From Cystobasidium ongulense (taxonomy: Eukaryota > Basidiomycota > Cystobasidiomycetes > Cystobasidiales > Cystobasidiaceae): a stretch of DNA of 64,000 bases. The notes under the pieces were generated by a model. The model made no database searches and had not been told where the DNA came from. It saw only the letters and a list, made by a program, of their open reading frames with translations. Numbering within the stretch: position 1 is the first letter of the stretch; each line of letters starts with the position of its first letter. Positions 36,201 through 48,460 of the stretch are shown here, in pieces. The stretch is from NCBI GenBank assembly GCA_022835595.1, contig BQUP01000001.1, positions 1,612,001 to 1,676,000 on the forward strand, read 5' to 3'. The position numbers and the translations under genes are program-made.

Positions 36201-36618
36201 GACGACAAAGAAGTCGCTCTGCTGCTGCGGCACGCTCCTGAGAGTGTTTCCAGTGGGTCCTTTCATTCTGTGTAAGTGTGCCTTGGTAACTGACGAGATG
36301 CGGCGTTATGCAGGAGCACGCCATTCGCTAGTCACAGTCGCCTTCCAAGAGCTTGCGATGTTCGATATGAATCCTGGCGATATCGGAGCCTGCTTGTCAG
36401 ACGAGCTTTCTCCTATCCCATTCCATCGTATACATCGCTTCGAGCCATCTTTTGAGCCTCTTCAATTCTCCTTGAATGGACGAGCTGGTCGAAGGATCGC
36501 TACAGTTCTAGGAGGTGGCGGTCGCGTTCTTGAAGTTCTTGACATGGACGAACCTGAAGAGGAAGTAGACGGCGATGAAGAGATGGATGAAACTCAGGAA
36601 GACTATATGGCCGACTAG
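33290..36618 (+). CDS. APC4: Anaphase-promoting complex subunit 4
   Basis: Scaffold subunit of the APC/C ubiquitin ligase, which drives exit from mitosis in the nucleus. The N-terminus (MALFPSLSTRSL) enters a WD40-like domain with the LQWQPDG|TGFAFAST strand pair joined across an intron. The APC4 long domain follows: LLTLLLTGRPSNTNMHEYFASK, then NLENWETNHLKAAARLRDTA, LTLWLTQLRGWASW and NAVENMALEEEVGFREFCGWIKF. SPKHDVLGVMSYIRQKLP comes next. The protein ends with an acidic tail (EEEVDGDEEMDETQED). About 900 residues and several short introns. The first intron uses a GTCGGT donor. The stop is 18 bp from the stop of the convergent diphthine methyltransferase gene. Confidence 0.87.
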
Positions 36619-36636
36619 GGAAGTCTATTCAAAGCG

Positions 36637-38077
36637 CTATGTCGACCAACTCCGCATCTGGTGGTCGTAGAAGCTACAAGTGGCTATAAAATCGCCTCCA
36701 TTGGTTCTGGAAGCCGCCCAATCTGCACCATAAGCGAGCGCATCCTTCCCATGCTCGTCAAAACGAAGAGAAGTCTTGCACTCGATGAAGTCTGGTTCAT
36801 AGTCGAGGACCTTGAAGCCATCGTGCATGCACGCCGTTAAGAGCCTTTGTGGCATACTAGGGTGCCAGCGGACCCTCCATACACCACCTCCGACATCATG
36901 CGATTGCAAGGCAGCTTTGAAGTTTCGCTTGTCGAAAATCCGGACAATACCATCGTAACTGAGGAAACCATGTCTTAGTGCTTTGCTAGATTTGATTCGC
37001 TATAAGATCAGCGGCGATGACTTACCTGCCGACTGCAAAGACATTCTCGACATGCGGGTTGCTCTGAATCGTTGTTACGCCAGCTGTGAAGTCCTTGTTG
37101 AGGGCTGCAGTTCGCGAAGTCCCCTGGCGTAGATCCCAGAGCTTGAGCTTGCAGTCGTCTCCGCCTGTTGTTGGTAATAGCCTATCAGCAAGGGGCATCT
37201 AGATCGGCTTAAATGAAATCATACCCTTACCCGTCCAAATTGCTTCGGTATCCCAATAATCAAAGGCCGCGATCCATGGCTCATAGTCGTGCGCCTTCCA
37301 AGATTGCTCGACTTCGAGTTCACCCTCTCCCCGTATGATAGCTACAGTACCATCTGAAACGGAAGCAACAATGCTACCTTGTGCTCTGTGCGAGTGTATT
37401 TCCGTGTCAGTGTTGCTATGTGGAGGCCAGCTATAGCCAGCAGAAGGCTCTCTCACCTCGACCGGCAATTGTCCCAGTCTATCGACAAGCAAAGATTCGT
37501 CTGTTCGCTGACTTGTACTTTCTGTTTTTCGACAAGCTGTTGATACACGTAGATGTACTCAGCTATGCCTGAATTTGAACCTGGGGAAGAGATGCGAATT
37601 CCCAAGCGTACCTTTTCACCTTCTAGATTATACAAGCACACTTGCCCAGTGGAATTCGCCAGAGCGAGAGTATTCTTCCCAGTCTCTTGAGACCTGCGAA
37701 CGAAAGTGAGGTAAGATCAGTTTGGGTTGCTTCGTTCATGCAAGAGGCGAGTTGGCATACCAAGCCATGTCCAATATTGCAGACTGCTCAACCCTGTCCA
37801 TTTCTCGACTGACGATCATCATATCAGCTTGTAGCCCGTCACTCTCGTGTCGAGTGTGCAAGTAGCAGACTTACAAACACCCTTGCTCGTCTATGTTCAT
37901 AAGCAAGCATCTTCCAATACGTTTCGTAACAGGTGAGCTTTCATCGATCTGTTCTGCTTCTTCATCTTTCATGACTTGATAGAGACCGCACGCTACGATG
38001 CTCCTGTCGTTCGGGCATGCGGAGACTGAGCACGCTGAGTACTCCACGTCTACTAGGTCTAGCGAAGGTGCTTGCAT
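36637..38077 (-). CDS. DPH7: Diphthine methyltransferase (WD40, Dph7-like)
   Basis: WD40 protein whose family hydrolyses the methyl ester of diphthine on elongation factor 2, a late step in diphthamide synthesis in the cytosol. Visible segments: VEYSACSVSACPND at the N-terminus (ATG 38075-38077), TNLCLSIDWDN (about 37480) and [53 protein letters not shown] follows in several pieces, then GGGVWRVRWHPSMPQRLLTACMHDGF. The C-terminal signature is IATCSFYDHQMRSW (about 36650). These last blade motifs are specific to this family. About 400 residues with several introns. A further upstream exon cannot be excluded. Confidence 0.83.
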
Positions 38078-38269
38078 GGCGGGCTCCCAAGGTATTGGTG
38101 CTGCAGCAAGGCGAGAGAAATCTAGAAGTCACGTGTATGAGCTTCGTCGAGAGGTGACAAGCAGGAATAATGCGACATGGCAAGTATTCTAAGGAGAATG
38201 ATATGCACATTACTGAACGCTGTCATCTTGACTGTACTACTATGATACACGCTCCATCTTGGGCTGAAC

Positions 38270-40704
38270 CTACTGAGCATAATCAACATTGACAAGTTTA
38301 CCAGGATTCATGATATTCTTCGGATCCAATTGTTTCTTGATCCCTCTTAAGACATCGACTGTTCCTTCTCCCAGTTCATTGGCTAGATAAGCCATTTTAC
38401 CATGTCCGACACCGTGTTCGCCTGTACATGTACCTTCTAATCTTTGTGCTCTTTCAATCATGTTATGTACTCCTTCTTTAACGCGTGCAAGTTCTTCGTC
38501 GTTTCTGAACAGGAGGATACCGTGGAAGTTCTTATGCGTAAAATTATGTTAGCTTGGTCGCTGGATACAACACTAAGCTGGATAAGACTTACACCATCGC
38601 CAGCATGTCCGACTATAGGAGCTACCACGTTCAGTCTATCCAAATCTTCCTTCGTTTCTGCTACCAAAGTAGGGAATTGAGACATCGGTACGCAAACATC
38701 AGTAGTCCAAGCTCTAGAGCCAGGTAATAGTTCTAGTGCAGACCAAAGAGCAACTTTTCTAGCTCTCCACAGTGCTTCTTTTTCTGCTTCACTAGTAGCA
38801 GTTTCTAGTTTTGTTCCTTTATGTTTTTTAACTATTTCCGAAGTACGTTTCATATCTAGCTTTACTTGATCTTCTGATCCTGCAAATTTAAAGAATAGAG
38901 ATGGCTGTTCGGGCCATTGTCTTGCGCCTTTAGTTGTACTTTCTGCTTGATTGATAGCTTTCATCATTACGTCGTCTAGGATTTCGATGCATTGTACTAA
39001 GACTCCATTCTGAACGACCTCAGCAACTGTGTCTGCTGCTGCTTGAATGTTGGGGAAGGATGATACGGCCACTGAATTTGGTAGCAGAGGTGCTAGCTTG
39101 AGAGTGGCTACATTCAGGCGCAGATGAAGTCAGTTTGGCTGCTGCAAAGCTTTAAGAAGAGACCGAGAGAGAGGCCCACCTTCGACAACCAAACCAAGAG
39201 TACCTTCACTTCCGATGAAAAGTTTCGTCAAATCAGGACCAGCAGAAGATTTTCTAGCTCTTGAGCGAGTTTTGATGACTTCTCCATTTGCGAGTACGAC
39301 TGTAAGATTGAGTACATTCTCTCGCATGGTGCCGTATCGTACAGCTAGTTGTGACCGAAGTGGCGGCAGTTTGTAAGCAACGACTTGCGACTAGGTAAAG
39401 AGGAGGGAGTATGCTTACCATTCGTCCCTGAACAGCCTGTTCCTACCATTCCACCGATCTCAGCTCCCGGGCCGGGCTATAGAGAAGCAGACGCATCAAG
39501 GATCAGCTTGGCATATCAGATGAAAAGTAGAAAAGGATCGATTTACTCACATCAACCGGGAAGAACAATCCTTTATCCTTCAACTCTTCATTTAATAATT
39601 CATATGGCATACCAGGTTGAACGACAACATCCATATCCCTCTCATGTACTTGTACGATTTCATTCATATTAGCACTGAAATCTAGTACTAAAGTAGGACC
39701 AGTTTTCAAATCTCCTAATGGAATTGGAGCTTTCTTTTCTTGTGATCCTTGCAATGGGAATGCAGGTGCGTCGAAATGACCTTCTAGACTTGCTGTTTCA
39801 TTTGATAAAGTGGAAAAATATGACAAATCAGTAAGGGTTCACTGCGATTGAGCTGCAATCAGATCGGAATTAAGCGTACTACCACCAGAGAATGGAACTA
39901 CAGGTATGGAGTATTCATAGCAAGCCTTGCAATATGATGCGAGTCAGCTTATATGGGAGTATGCCCCGCATGTGGCGGAGTAGGAGCAATTTAAACTCAC
40001 CTTCATGATGGCGACGACCTAAGGTGTGCCCAGAAAACGACAGAGAGGTGGCAAGCGAATGTTAATGGTCTGTCAGCTTCGTGTACTATCTCTTTCGGTC
40101 TTCCTCTTCCTCTTGCCGACTAGACTATAATTCACTCACATCGTCTGTATGCCTGGGAAACAGAACTGCACCAGGCAGTACTTTTGGATCATGATAAGTC
40201 CATCCGGACGACCCATGGGTGATTAGTTCATCTCTATCTATAGAAACACATTCCTTGGGAAGAATAGCTTTAATCTTTTCTAAAGCTTTGTTGAAGTCTT
40301 CCATTGTTGGTTGCTTGGGGAGGGGAGCTGAAAGAGTGGATGCTGATGATGAGCGGGTCTGCATACCGAGGAGATATGTCTGGCGTGCACATTATGGAGT
40401 GGTTCAGTATGTACCGTAGGCATAGAAGGGTGATCGCGTAACCCACAGCTGCACCGGTCATTGTAGCGAGCAGCAGGGCAGTAGCGGTGCTCCATGACTG
40501 TCTATTCTGATTAGGATTGCCCGATGAAGAGCTATTCGGACTCGATGTAGTCAACTGGGGCTTTCGAGCGAGTGGATGGGATGCTGCATTTGTAGAAGCT
40601 GTCCGCTGTCGGCATAGCACGGCCGATGATTGCGAAGGTTGAAGAAGGTGGACACCGACACGGCGGGACAGGCGGAGATGCGTCTGAGCAGATGAGCGTA
40701 TCAT
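38270..40704 (-). CDS. DLD1: Mitochondrial D-lactate dehydrogenase (cytochrome c), Dld1-like
   Basis: FAD enzyme oxidising D-lactate to pyruvate and passing electrons to cytochrome c. The start [17 protein letters not shown] is a basic mitochondrial presequence. The first about 70 residues end in a hydrophobic helix ([18 protein letters not shown]), the expected inner-membrane anchor. After an intron come [56 protein letters not shown] (about 39890) and [18 protein letters not shown]. Next are [10 protein letters not shown] around 39440 and [20 protein letters not shown] with [12 protein letters not shown]. The C-terminal domain has [19 protein letters not shown] and [14 protein letters not shown], and ends [12 protein letters not shown]. 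Length is about 580 residues, usual for the family. Numerous short introns are present. Confidence 0.92.
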
Positions 40705-41284
40705 GGCGATACTGATATTCAATGATTGATGTGGAAAAGAGCAGCGAGTTGTTTGATGGAATTCGAGTCTCTCCGCCTTTCTTTGCGCTCGGCAAGCTGC
40801 AGCCGGCAATCAGGAAGAGAAAGATTAGATAATCATGGAAGACTGCGATACAAGAGCCAGTCAAGAGCTGCCCTTTGCTCTGCTTCTCACCGTGCATCGC
40901 CTCGACACAGACTGCAAGCATGCACGAGCTTCCGAACAATGATGCTTTCCGCAAGAAGCTTGAAATCGAGCTTGAAGCTCCAGCGAGCTCGCTTTTTCAA
41001 TGCTGTTTCGACGAGCACAACCACCAGACACTCTCAGCGAGCAAGCGAGTGACCAGATGGCGAGTGCGTGATGGTCAGATGGACGGCTAGTGGAGCTGCG
41101 CGGCCCACATATCGCTAGTGCCATCGTAGAACTGCAGCTTTTCCGCACAATAGAGGCACACACACACATTACACGATACAGCCCTGAAGCCATCCAAGAA
41201 CCTCAGTCTTGATATACAACGGACTCGGCATACTGGCGCCCATCCTGCTATCGCGTGTTGCAGTATATTATACACCATAACGCC
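40705..41284. promoter_or_regulatory. Divergent promoter, D-lactate dehydrogenase / RasGEF
   Basis: 580 bp between the divergent starts. Short ORFs here look random. No distinct element identified. Confidence 0.5.
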
Positions 41285-44200
41285 ATGCCCACCGCAAGCA
41301 GCTTCAATGGTAGCAATGTGCCAGACAACAACGGCAGCACACCAATAGCGCGCATATACGAGACAGGAGCATTCTCATCCAATGTCACTCCTCCTCTCAC
41401 CTATCAGCAGGTCCATGGTACTTCGGCCTTGAGCGCGACCCCATCTACCAGTCCGCCCACTACTACTAGTAGCACTTCGACCAGGAATGGTAGACCTTCA
41501 ATATTCGCAGGCTTGTCCCGAAGTGCAGAGTCTAGAGAACTCAAACAAGACATACCACCTCCATCATCACCTGGTGAGAATGCACCTCCGCTACCTCTCT
41601 ATTCAGCCCTTCGCACTGTAATGTCGCCCCCGTCAGCTTCGGCACTGAGGCTCAATAAGCTGCAGAAGGATGGAGACAAGACTTTAAATACCAACGCGGC
41701 TCTGCAAACAGATCAGTCAAGTCTGCCCGCTATTCCAGACGAATTGATGGCCGCACTCTCTTTACCTCCTGGAACGGCCATCAACGCACGAACCCTGGCA
41801 CGTGCAGAAGCTTCAATCTCAACTTCGACTTCAGCAACTACCTCGGCCTCATCAAACCCTACGAGGCTACCAAGTTTGTGAGTGGATCTCTCACTAAAGC
41901 AGCTCCAGACCTTTGGTGATTATGGAAGAGCCGCTGCTGATTTGCACATTTGTTCCATCCACCCACAAGTGAATCCTTCCGTCCCTTGAATCGCAAAACC
42001 GACATGCCCTGGACCGCATCTTGGCTTTCAAGAGAGCGTTTCACTCATGATCTATCGAAACGCAGCAAAAAGAACCTTCAGAGCATCGTTTCTAGCTTAC
42101 GCAAAGACAATGCTAAAACCACTTTCCGAGGTGCAACTCAAGGAGGACCAGAAGTGCAAGCCAATGATCACGATGAAGATGAAGAAGAGGAGGAGGAACT
42201 GGAGGGAGATCCTTCTTCTGATGAAGATGACGAAGAGGAAAGTGAAATTGCAAGTGAAATAGCAAGTCGCCTTTCTTTCGTCGATTCTATGGAATTACCT
42301 GGCAATACCTCGGTGAACAGCCTCGGTGAACAAGGTCACCTCACCCAGAATGGTAACAAGGTACCGCATACATCGACAGTAAAAGGATTTGAAACTTCAC
42401 AAAATGCGTTACGCAGGACTACCAATCCGCTAGATATGGAGAGTGGTATGGCTGCTAGCCTGCGGCGTAATCGAGCAGACAGCAACGTCATTCTCCCACC
42501 TCGTATCAGTACGGAATTACCAGCACCATCAATTACTCTCCAATCTGGTACTTCAGGCAGTGCAGTCGCCATGGTGCATCCTTCTTCGCCGCCGAGATTG
42601 ACACCTGATACAGCTTCAACTGTATATCTGGACGCATTCTCTTCTCCATTCAGTGGATCAATGTCACCTGCTCAAACTGGATCTGCATTCAGTCGACTTC
42701 CACCTGCTTCGCCACTTCCAGCAGATGTTGCGCCTCCTCGCAGCAGAGAGATTAGCAAGAACAAGTCGACGACAGCTTTCAAGTCGAGCATGTCAGGACC
42801 ACCTTCACCTGTATATACAGTCAGGCCACGAAGCATGTCAGAAAGCTTTCTATGTTCATCTACATCAATGGCAGGTGGAGGTAGCTCGGAAGTAAGAGCC
42901 CCACAACCAAATAAAAGCAATATACTCAATATGTCTTTGAACGGACGTGGTAGTATAGAAGAAGGAGAACAGAACGAGGAAGATGATGAGAGACAGTTGG
43001 GCTTTGTTGGGTCGTTGTTGGACAGGTCACGTGCTGTCATCGGATCCGGTGGTGGAGAAATCAGTCAAGCTACCTCGAGTTCGAGCTCCTTTCTGGATTC
43101 CCCGAGAGCCTCTCCTGTGAGTTCGACGTCTATCTTCTATACCCTACTTGTCCCGTCTATCTGCATGTCTGCTATGCTGGTCCCTTGTGTGCCATAACTT
43201 GTCGACATCCGACATGGCACGACAGGCTAAGCGTGACAGCTTTATCGATTTCAGCGATGATTCGGCGAACGGAGGGCATGAACAGCAGGAGGACAGCGAG
43301 CAAGTCGAATGCAATGCTGAAGGGTTGTTCTTCTGTTCTTTCCTTTATCCCAAGCAGCAAAATTCGAAAAGGTTGAATGCGGATTATACGGTAGCGGTAA
43401 GCATTCGCCTTGTCTGACATACCTCCTCACGCCACAATGTCTGATTTCCCTTTTTTTGTATATTTCTTTACGATATAAACAGATGGTTGGTCCAAGACAA
43501 GTGGGGAAAAGCACTATCATCGCTCATAATCTGAAAATGTCGAGTGACAAATGCACACTACTTTATGAAGATGGTGATGGCAACAAAGGTGGGTCCCATT
43601 TTGCGGACGGTTTTATGGTACCTGCAATACAACCACTGAATGCATGTCCATCACTCTAGTGATGTCTTACTCTGGCTGCTACTCTATCACTGGCAAACCG
43701 TGTACCATCAATGTTCTCGAAGTTGATATGGACATTTTGAAGAGTACTTCTGAAGGCCTCAGTTGGCCTGCAAGTATCCCTCGCCCGGAAGGGGTGATGA
43801 TCTGGTGAGTTAAGCTCTACACAACACCCTTCTTAAACCTAATGATCTAGAGTTAACACTTGCCTCGGCTTCTCAATAGTTATAAACACGGGGATCCGAA
43901 AGGACTCGAACAACTCAAGACATTGCTCCGTGAGTTAGTCCGACCAAGGTCCATTACTTCTCAACCGGTCTCTAATGAAATTGCTTGCGTCTAAACAGAC
44001 GGATTCTGGACAAGAGGTGGTATACATATCATAGCTCTTGCTACCCAATGCCCAGCTGCACAAGAAGGATCAACACCTTATAAGGCTGAGGGCGATAAAG
44101 CTGCTGAGATTTGCAATATTCGTGAGTTCTTCAAGCGAAATTACGGATAGCGCTGATCCAGTATCTCACTATGTATTCAGATGGTGCTGGACTCGTACAT

Positions 44201-46655
44201 CTTGATGGCGGTATCGAAGATCCTAATCGAAAAGCAAGAAATAGTCTGCAATGGATCTTGCGCAAGATTTTGGAATCCAGAGGTGCGTGGCGCAAGCTCC
44301 TTCCTTGGCTTGGTCTGTATATAGCTGCCGCTAAAGGGCTGATCCTATCATTGTATCCAACAGGTCAAAGCAGTCGGTCTTCATCGAGAATGAAGAAGCT
44401 TGTTCTACCTAAACGATCTACGGCTACCCTACTAGCTGAGAAACCAAATGGCCAGCTCTTTGCGAGTACTTCTGCTCTCTCGACGATGCAGAAGGAGAGC
44501 GAAGACATGACAAAATCAGTTAGTGATACTGGCCATTCTCTGAAGACGGTCTCCTCGACCTCCAATCATTCAGGTTTGACAGGTGATGCAATACTAGACG
44601 AGAAGCTCTTGCTTTCCAAGTCCGGTCATAGTCAAATGGATATCTATCTAAGTCGCGATGATCTCATGCAAAAACTGCTTTTTGCTGCTGTGGCGGGCGA
44701 CGGTGAGTCTTAGCCTGGTGAAGTATCGGACCTTTCGTATTCAGCTGATTCCTTTTGACCTTAGATGATGAGTACATATCGAGCTTCTTCATCGTTTTCC
44801 GACGCTTTGAAACGCCGTACAAGTAAGGAATCAAGGACAATGCGTTTTGCTACATCGTACTTACTCTTACTTCGTGCAGATTACTCAATAGCTGGCTTGC
44901 GCGCTTCAACATGGGCAGTCAGCACCACAAAGATGATCCACTTCTCAGTCGATATGTGCAGATGAAGTAGGCTAGAAAGCTCAGCCGTGGTCCGAGCTTT
45001 GCTGACCTTTTTGGCCCCAGACTGTGCAATCTTCTCACCCGGTGGCTCAAGTTTCATCCCAACGATTTCAGTGCCAGTAAGACTAGGGACATGCTTAAGG
45101 TCATCCTTGACAAGCTTTATACTTTGACTTGGGTACATCATTATGCTATGGAGATCGAAGAACTCGCCAAGAACCTGGATCAGCTTAAAGACCAAGACTC
45201 TGCCTGGACGCTTCCAGACCATCAAGATGAGACCCCCTTACACATTCAACTCACACCAGAATCGGCGGAGCTGACAGAATATCAAAGTCAGGCTCCCTCA
45301 GCAGACTCGGCGTTCAGCGTTTCCTCGACAGGGCAGTCTACTCATACTTCTGGCGATACAGGGACACCAGACACAAGCTCTTTCAGTGCCGATGTGCAGC
45401 AATCTGCCGAGCAGCAGCAGAAGCCAGCTATGATCGCTTTGGAAAAGACTGCATCCACATCCTCGTCTAAGAAGAAGTCAGGCGACACCTCCATCAGCTC
45501 TCCTGAAAACTCGCCGCAATCCTCGAACCGAAGTTCCCAGCAAAGTCAAAAGCTTACAGCGGTCCTCGGAACCTCGGCCACATTCCTAGAATGTCCAGTT
45601 CAGCCACTCGCCAAGCAGATCACTAAGCATGCTTGGGACATCTTTGCTTCAATGCAGCCTCGCGATCTCCTGCGATACGTCATGACGCCTCGAGACCCGA
45701 AGAACCCAGATGCCAGACCACAACGGAATGCCGATAATCCTGTCACAAAAGCTGTCTCGTTCAGCAATTATCTTTCGAATTGGTGCGTTTTGGCCCCGGA
45801 TGGCTCTCGCTTAGCAAACGCTAAGTATACTCTTGTTCAGGACCGCTTCCCTACTCTTAGTGCAGTCGAAGCAGAAGGCTCGAGCACGCATATTCGAACA
45901 TCTCATTCGGTTAGCATTAGCTCTGCGCGCTCTTGATAATCTTGACTGCCTGAGTGAGTCGAGGTACACAATTCTTTTGCCGAGCTTGGCTGAACATCTT
46001 CGATAGTGGCCGTTCTGGTCGGTCTCAACTCAACACCTGTTCATCGTTTGCATGATCTCCCTACTTCCATCCCCGAGGCTATCTACAAGAAATTCAGAAG
46101 CATGAACTTTCTCATGGCTTCAACACGCTCTTTTGCGGCCTATCGTTTGGCGCTTACTACTGCACGTCCGGAAGTCATACCATACCTGTGAGCTTCCCTA
46201 TTCCAGATACCAGATGGGTGGCACTGAGATCGTTTCACAGTGGCGTCCACTTGCAAGACGTCACCCGCGTACACGACAGCAAATCCGACATGCGCGATGG
46301 CCTTGTGAATTGGTCGAAAATGCGGCAAATTGCCAAATACGCATCTGCGGTAGCGCATTGTGCTCGTCTCACTCCTCATTATACTCATGATGAGAGGCTC
46401 TCAAAGCTTGTGATGGACGGCACAGTGTTCAGCTTGGATAGCGATGACGATGTGAGTGTCTGTTGTGCCCCTACACCTTGATATGGTGCTGATGGAGGCT
46501 CGCAGACATTGTATGAGTTGTCGTACAGCTATAAACCACGGCAGAACAGGAGCGGGAGCAATTCTCAAACAGCAAAGCTTAAAAGACTCTTCAAAGAAGC
46601 AATCAGTACCCCTAGCTTGGGTTCCTTTAACCATTCTGCACCTGTATTGACGTAG
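41285..46655 (+). CDS. Ras guanine-nucleotide exchange factor with N-terminal P-loop domain
   Basis: Large protein of about 1,300-1,400 residues. It starts MPTASSFNG and has a long Ser/Thr/Pro-rich region with an acidic stretch (about 42165-42250). From 43390 there is a GTPase-like domain with Walker A GPRQVGKST (about 43490). It continues with GCYSITGKPCTINVLEVDMDI and CYKHGDPKGLEQLKTLL. The RasGEF-N segment reads YISSFFIVFRRFETPYK|LLNSWLARFN and is joined across an intron near 44825. The catalytic RasGEF (CDC25) domain spans 45590-46480: PLAKQITKHAWDIFASMQPRDLL, VAVLVGLNSTPVHRL, FLMASTRSFAAYRLAL, IPYL and GVHLQDVTRVHDSK. The last exon ends LGSFNHSAPVLT and TAG. The family promotes GTP loading of Ras-type GTPases at membranes. 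At least twelve introns. Interior boundaries were only partly checked. Confidence 0.85.
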
Positions 46656-46862
46656 TTTACTTTAACGCTGTTGCCTGCCGCCATATTCGACGATTTCCAA
46701 ATTTAAAGACTCCGGCATTCTCTCGGGGAAAGCATGTGCTAAGGAGTGTCTGTCATAGAAGCATATGCTCAAGGTATGAAGCTAGAAACAACTTGAAGTA
46801 TTCTCAAGGGTTATCGATCCATCTCGTGGTAGATTGGCCTGCAAGAAATCTCGTACTCCCTT

Positions 46863-48460
46863 CTAGAGAGCGTCATTGAGTGCATCTATAGCGCCTTCAA
46901 TAACGATCTGCTCATATAGGGAGAGATCTTTCTTGACGGCAACCATGATCTTCTCCCTTGCATCTGCTGACTTGGCCAGAAACTTCAACTCCGCCATGTC
47001 GTCTATTCCGACTTTCTTCAGCGAGTTGACCACGCGAGAAGCCTTCTCTTCATTCGCGATAGGCTTGTTCGGAAGATCAAGTAGCCAGCGGCTAACTGAC
47101 GTTGCTGCTTGGCTGGTGGATAATTCGTTATGTTTGATCTTCTGACGTTTTGTTAAATTGTCCGTGGCAGTGGATATGCCGTTACCCAAAGACTCCGAGT
47201 TGGACGAGCTACGATAAATATCCTCCAGGTCTTAAGATGACGCTATCCTTCTGCCTTTGCCCTTGTCCTTACCTGGGCTTTCTGGAGGTGGAGTTGGAGT
47301 TGGAGTTGGAGATAGAGATAGAGATGGTGATATCAGTAAGGAGTTCTACGTCATTTGACCCTTCCCCCTATCCTTCCTTGTGCGTGTGGGTGGTGGAGAC
47401 GGACACTGAGCTGAAGATGCACAAGAAGATTCCTCTTGCATTCTACCCTTGCCCTTGTTTTTGCTTGTGCTCGTCGCGGTTGGAGACAGCGAAGGAGACG
47501 GAGATAAAGAGTCCTGTATCATTCTGCCCTTGCCTTTGTCTTTGCTAAGGCCTGCGTTTGTCATTGCAGCCTTCGATAACGTAATCCGCTGCGTGGATGT
47601 GCTTGTTGATGCCGTCAGATCTAGTACAGGCATAGGATCGTTGGCATTGCTCGTTGATGCGACACGATCTGAAGCTAGCCGCGATGGTCCAGCTGCTGGT
47701 GAGTGCGCGGCAGTCGTGGGCACTGTAATAGTTTTAGTATTGTACCCTTTCAGATTGAAGGCCTGAAGAAGCGACCTGAGATCAAGCTACGGTGGCAAGC
47801 TTACCAGGAGTAGTGGCGGTATCTCCTTTCTCCACGATTGTGTTGTCCATAGCAGCTTTTTGAAGTTTCCTTGCTGCTTCCCACTCGTTCTTCGGTACCA
47901 ACCAGCAGACGCCTGGTTTTGCGTCCCGGAAATATTCTTCGAGCCAGTGTACAATTACGCTTCTAGACTTTTTCTTGATATCCTCAGGAGTAGCAATCCA
48001 TCGGCTAGCTACCATCTGGATTTTCACGACTGCAAGTTCAGGTCTGCCGAGTGAATACAATGGTTTGTTTAGATTGTGCCGCTCCTTATGGTGAAACAAA
48101 CCTTACCCATCCAATGTAGTGAAGAAGCACTCGTTTGGCGGACATATATTACACTGGCCATCTCGTGTAGAGCCCGGACGTCTTGACAAACAAACAGACA
48201 GGTCGACTGGGATCCACCTCATCTGCATGGGTAATGCAAGCTTACGACATAAGGCGTCTACGAAAGCACTGAGACGACAGCTTCTTCTGCTGCTTGAAGT
48301 AGGTAAAGAAACGGTGCTTTGCTTCGAACCGGAGCTGCTCGCATTCGGTTTGAGTCATAGCATTCTTGTTGCCTGCGAGGTATTTCCGACTGGCCTCAAC
48401 ATATACCGCGCGATTTGCCAAGGGAGAGCTATGTTATGTAGACGGGGTGCGCTCAGCCAT
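46863..48460 (-). pseudogene. Probable decaying gene of an unrecognised fungal family
   Basis: I do not recognise this gene. Read on the minus strand, coding-like segments run from ATG 48460. They read MAERTP, then ANRAVYVEASRKYLAG, CEQLRFEAKHRFFTYF and, after a small intron, VDPSRPVCLFVKTSGLYTRWP. CNICPPNECFFTTLDG, PELAVVKIQMVASRWIATP and CWLVPKNEWEAARKLQKAA follow. A Ser/Thr-rich linker with KGKGRM repeats comes next, and the last exon 46863-47230 holds an about 65-residue helical domain ending SLYEQIVIEGAIDALND. Supported introns: GAT GG|gtaagg to ggcag|ACCTG (48106-48044) and CCTG|gtaagc to gaaag|GGTAC. An in-frame TAA follows the first eight codons, and the frame changes between TRWP and CNIC with no intron visible. 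Hence the pseudogene call. A shorter product from the ATG at 48228 remains possible. Confidence 0.5.
47230..47560 (-). repeat. KGKGRM-coding repeats and embedded minisatellite
   Basis: On the minus strand SKDKGKGRM, SKNKGKGRM and RKDRGKGQM recur every 35-40 residues, separated by SPSPSLSP-like linkers. A fourth related unit (GKDKGKGRR) lies in another frame near 47255. At 47281-47330 the plus strand shows a short minisatellite of ggagttggagtt and gagatagagata units. Unit-to-unit similarity is imperfect. Confidence 0.7.
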
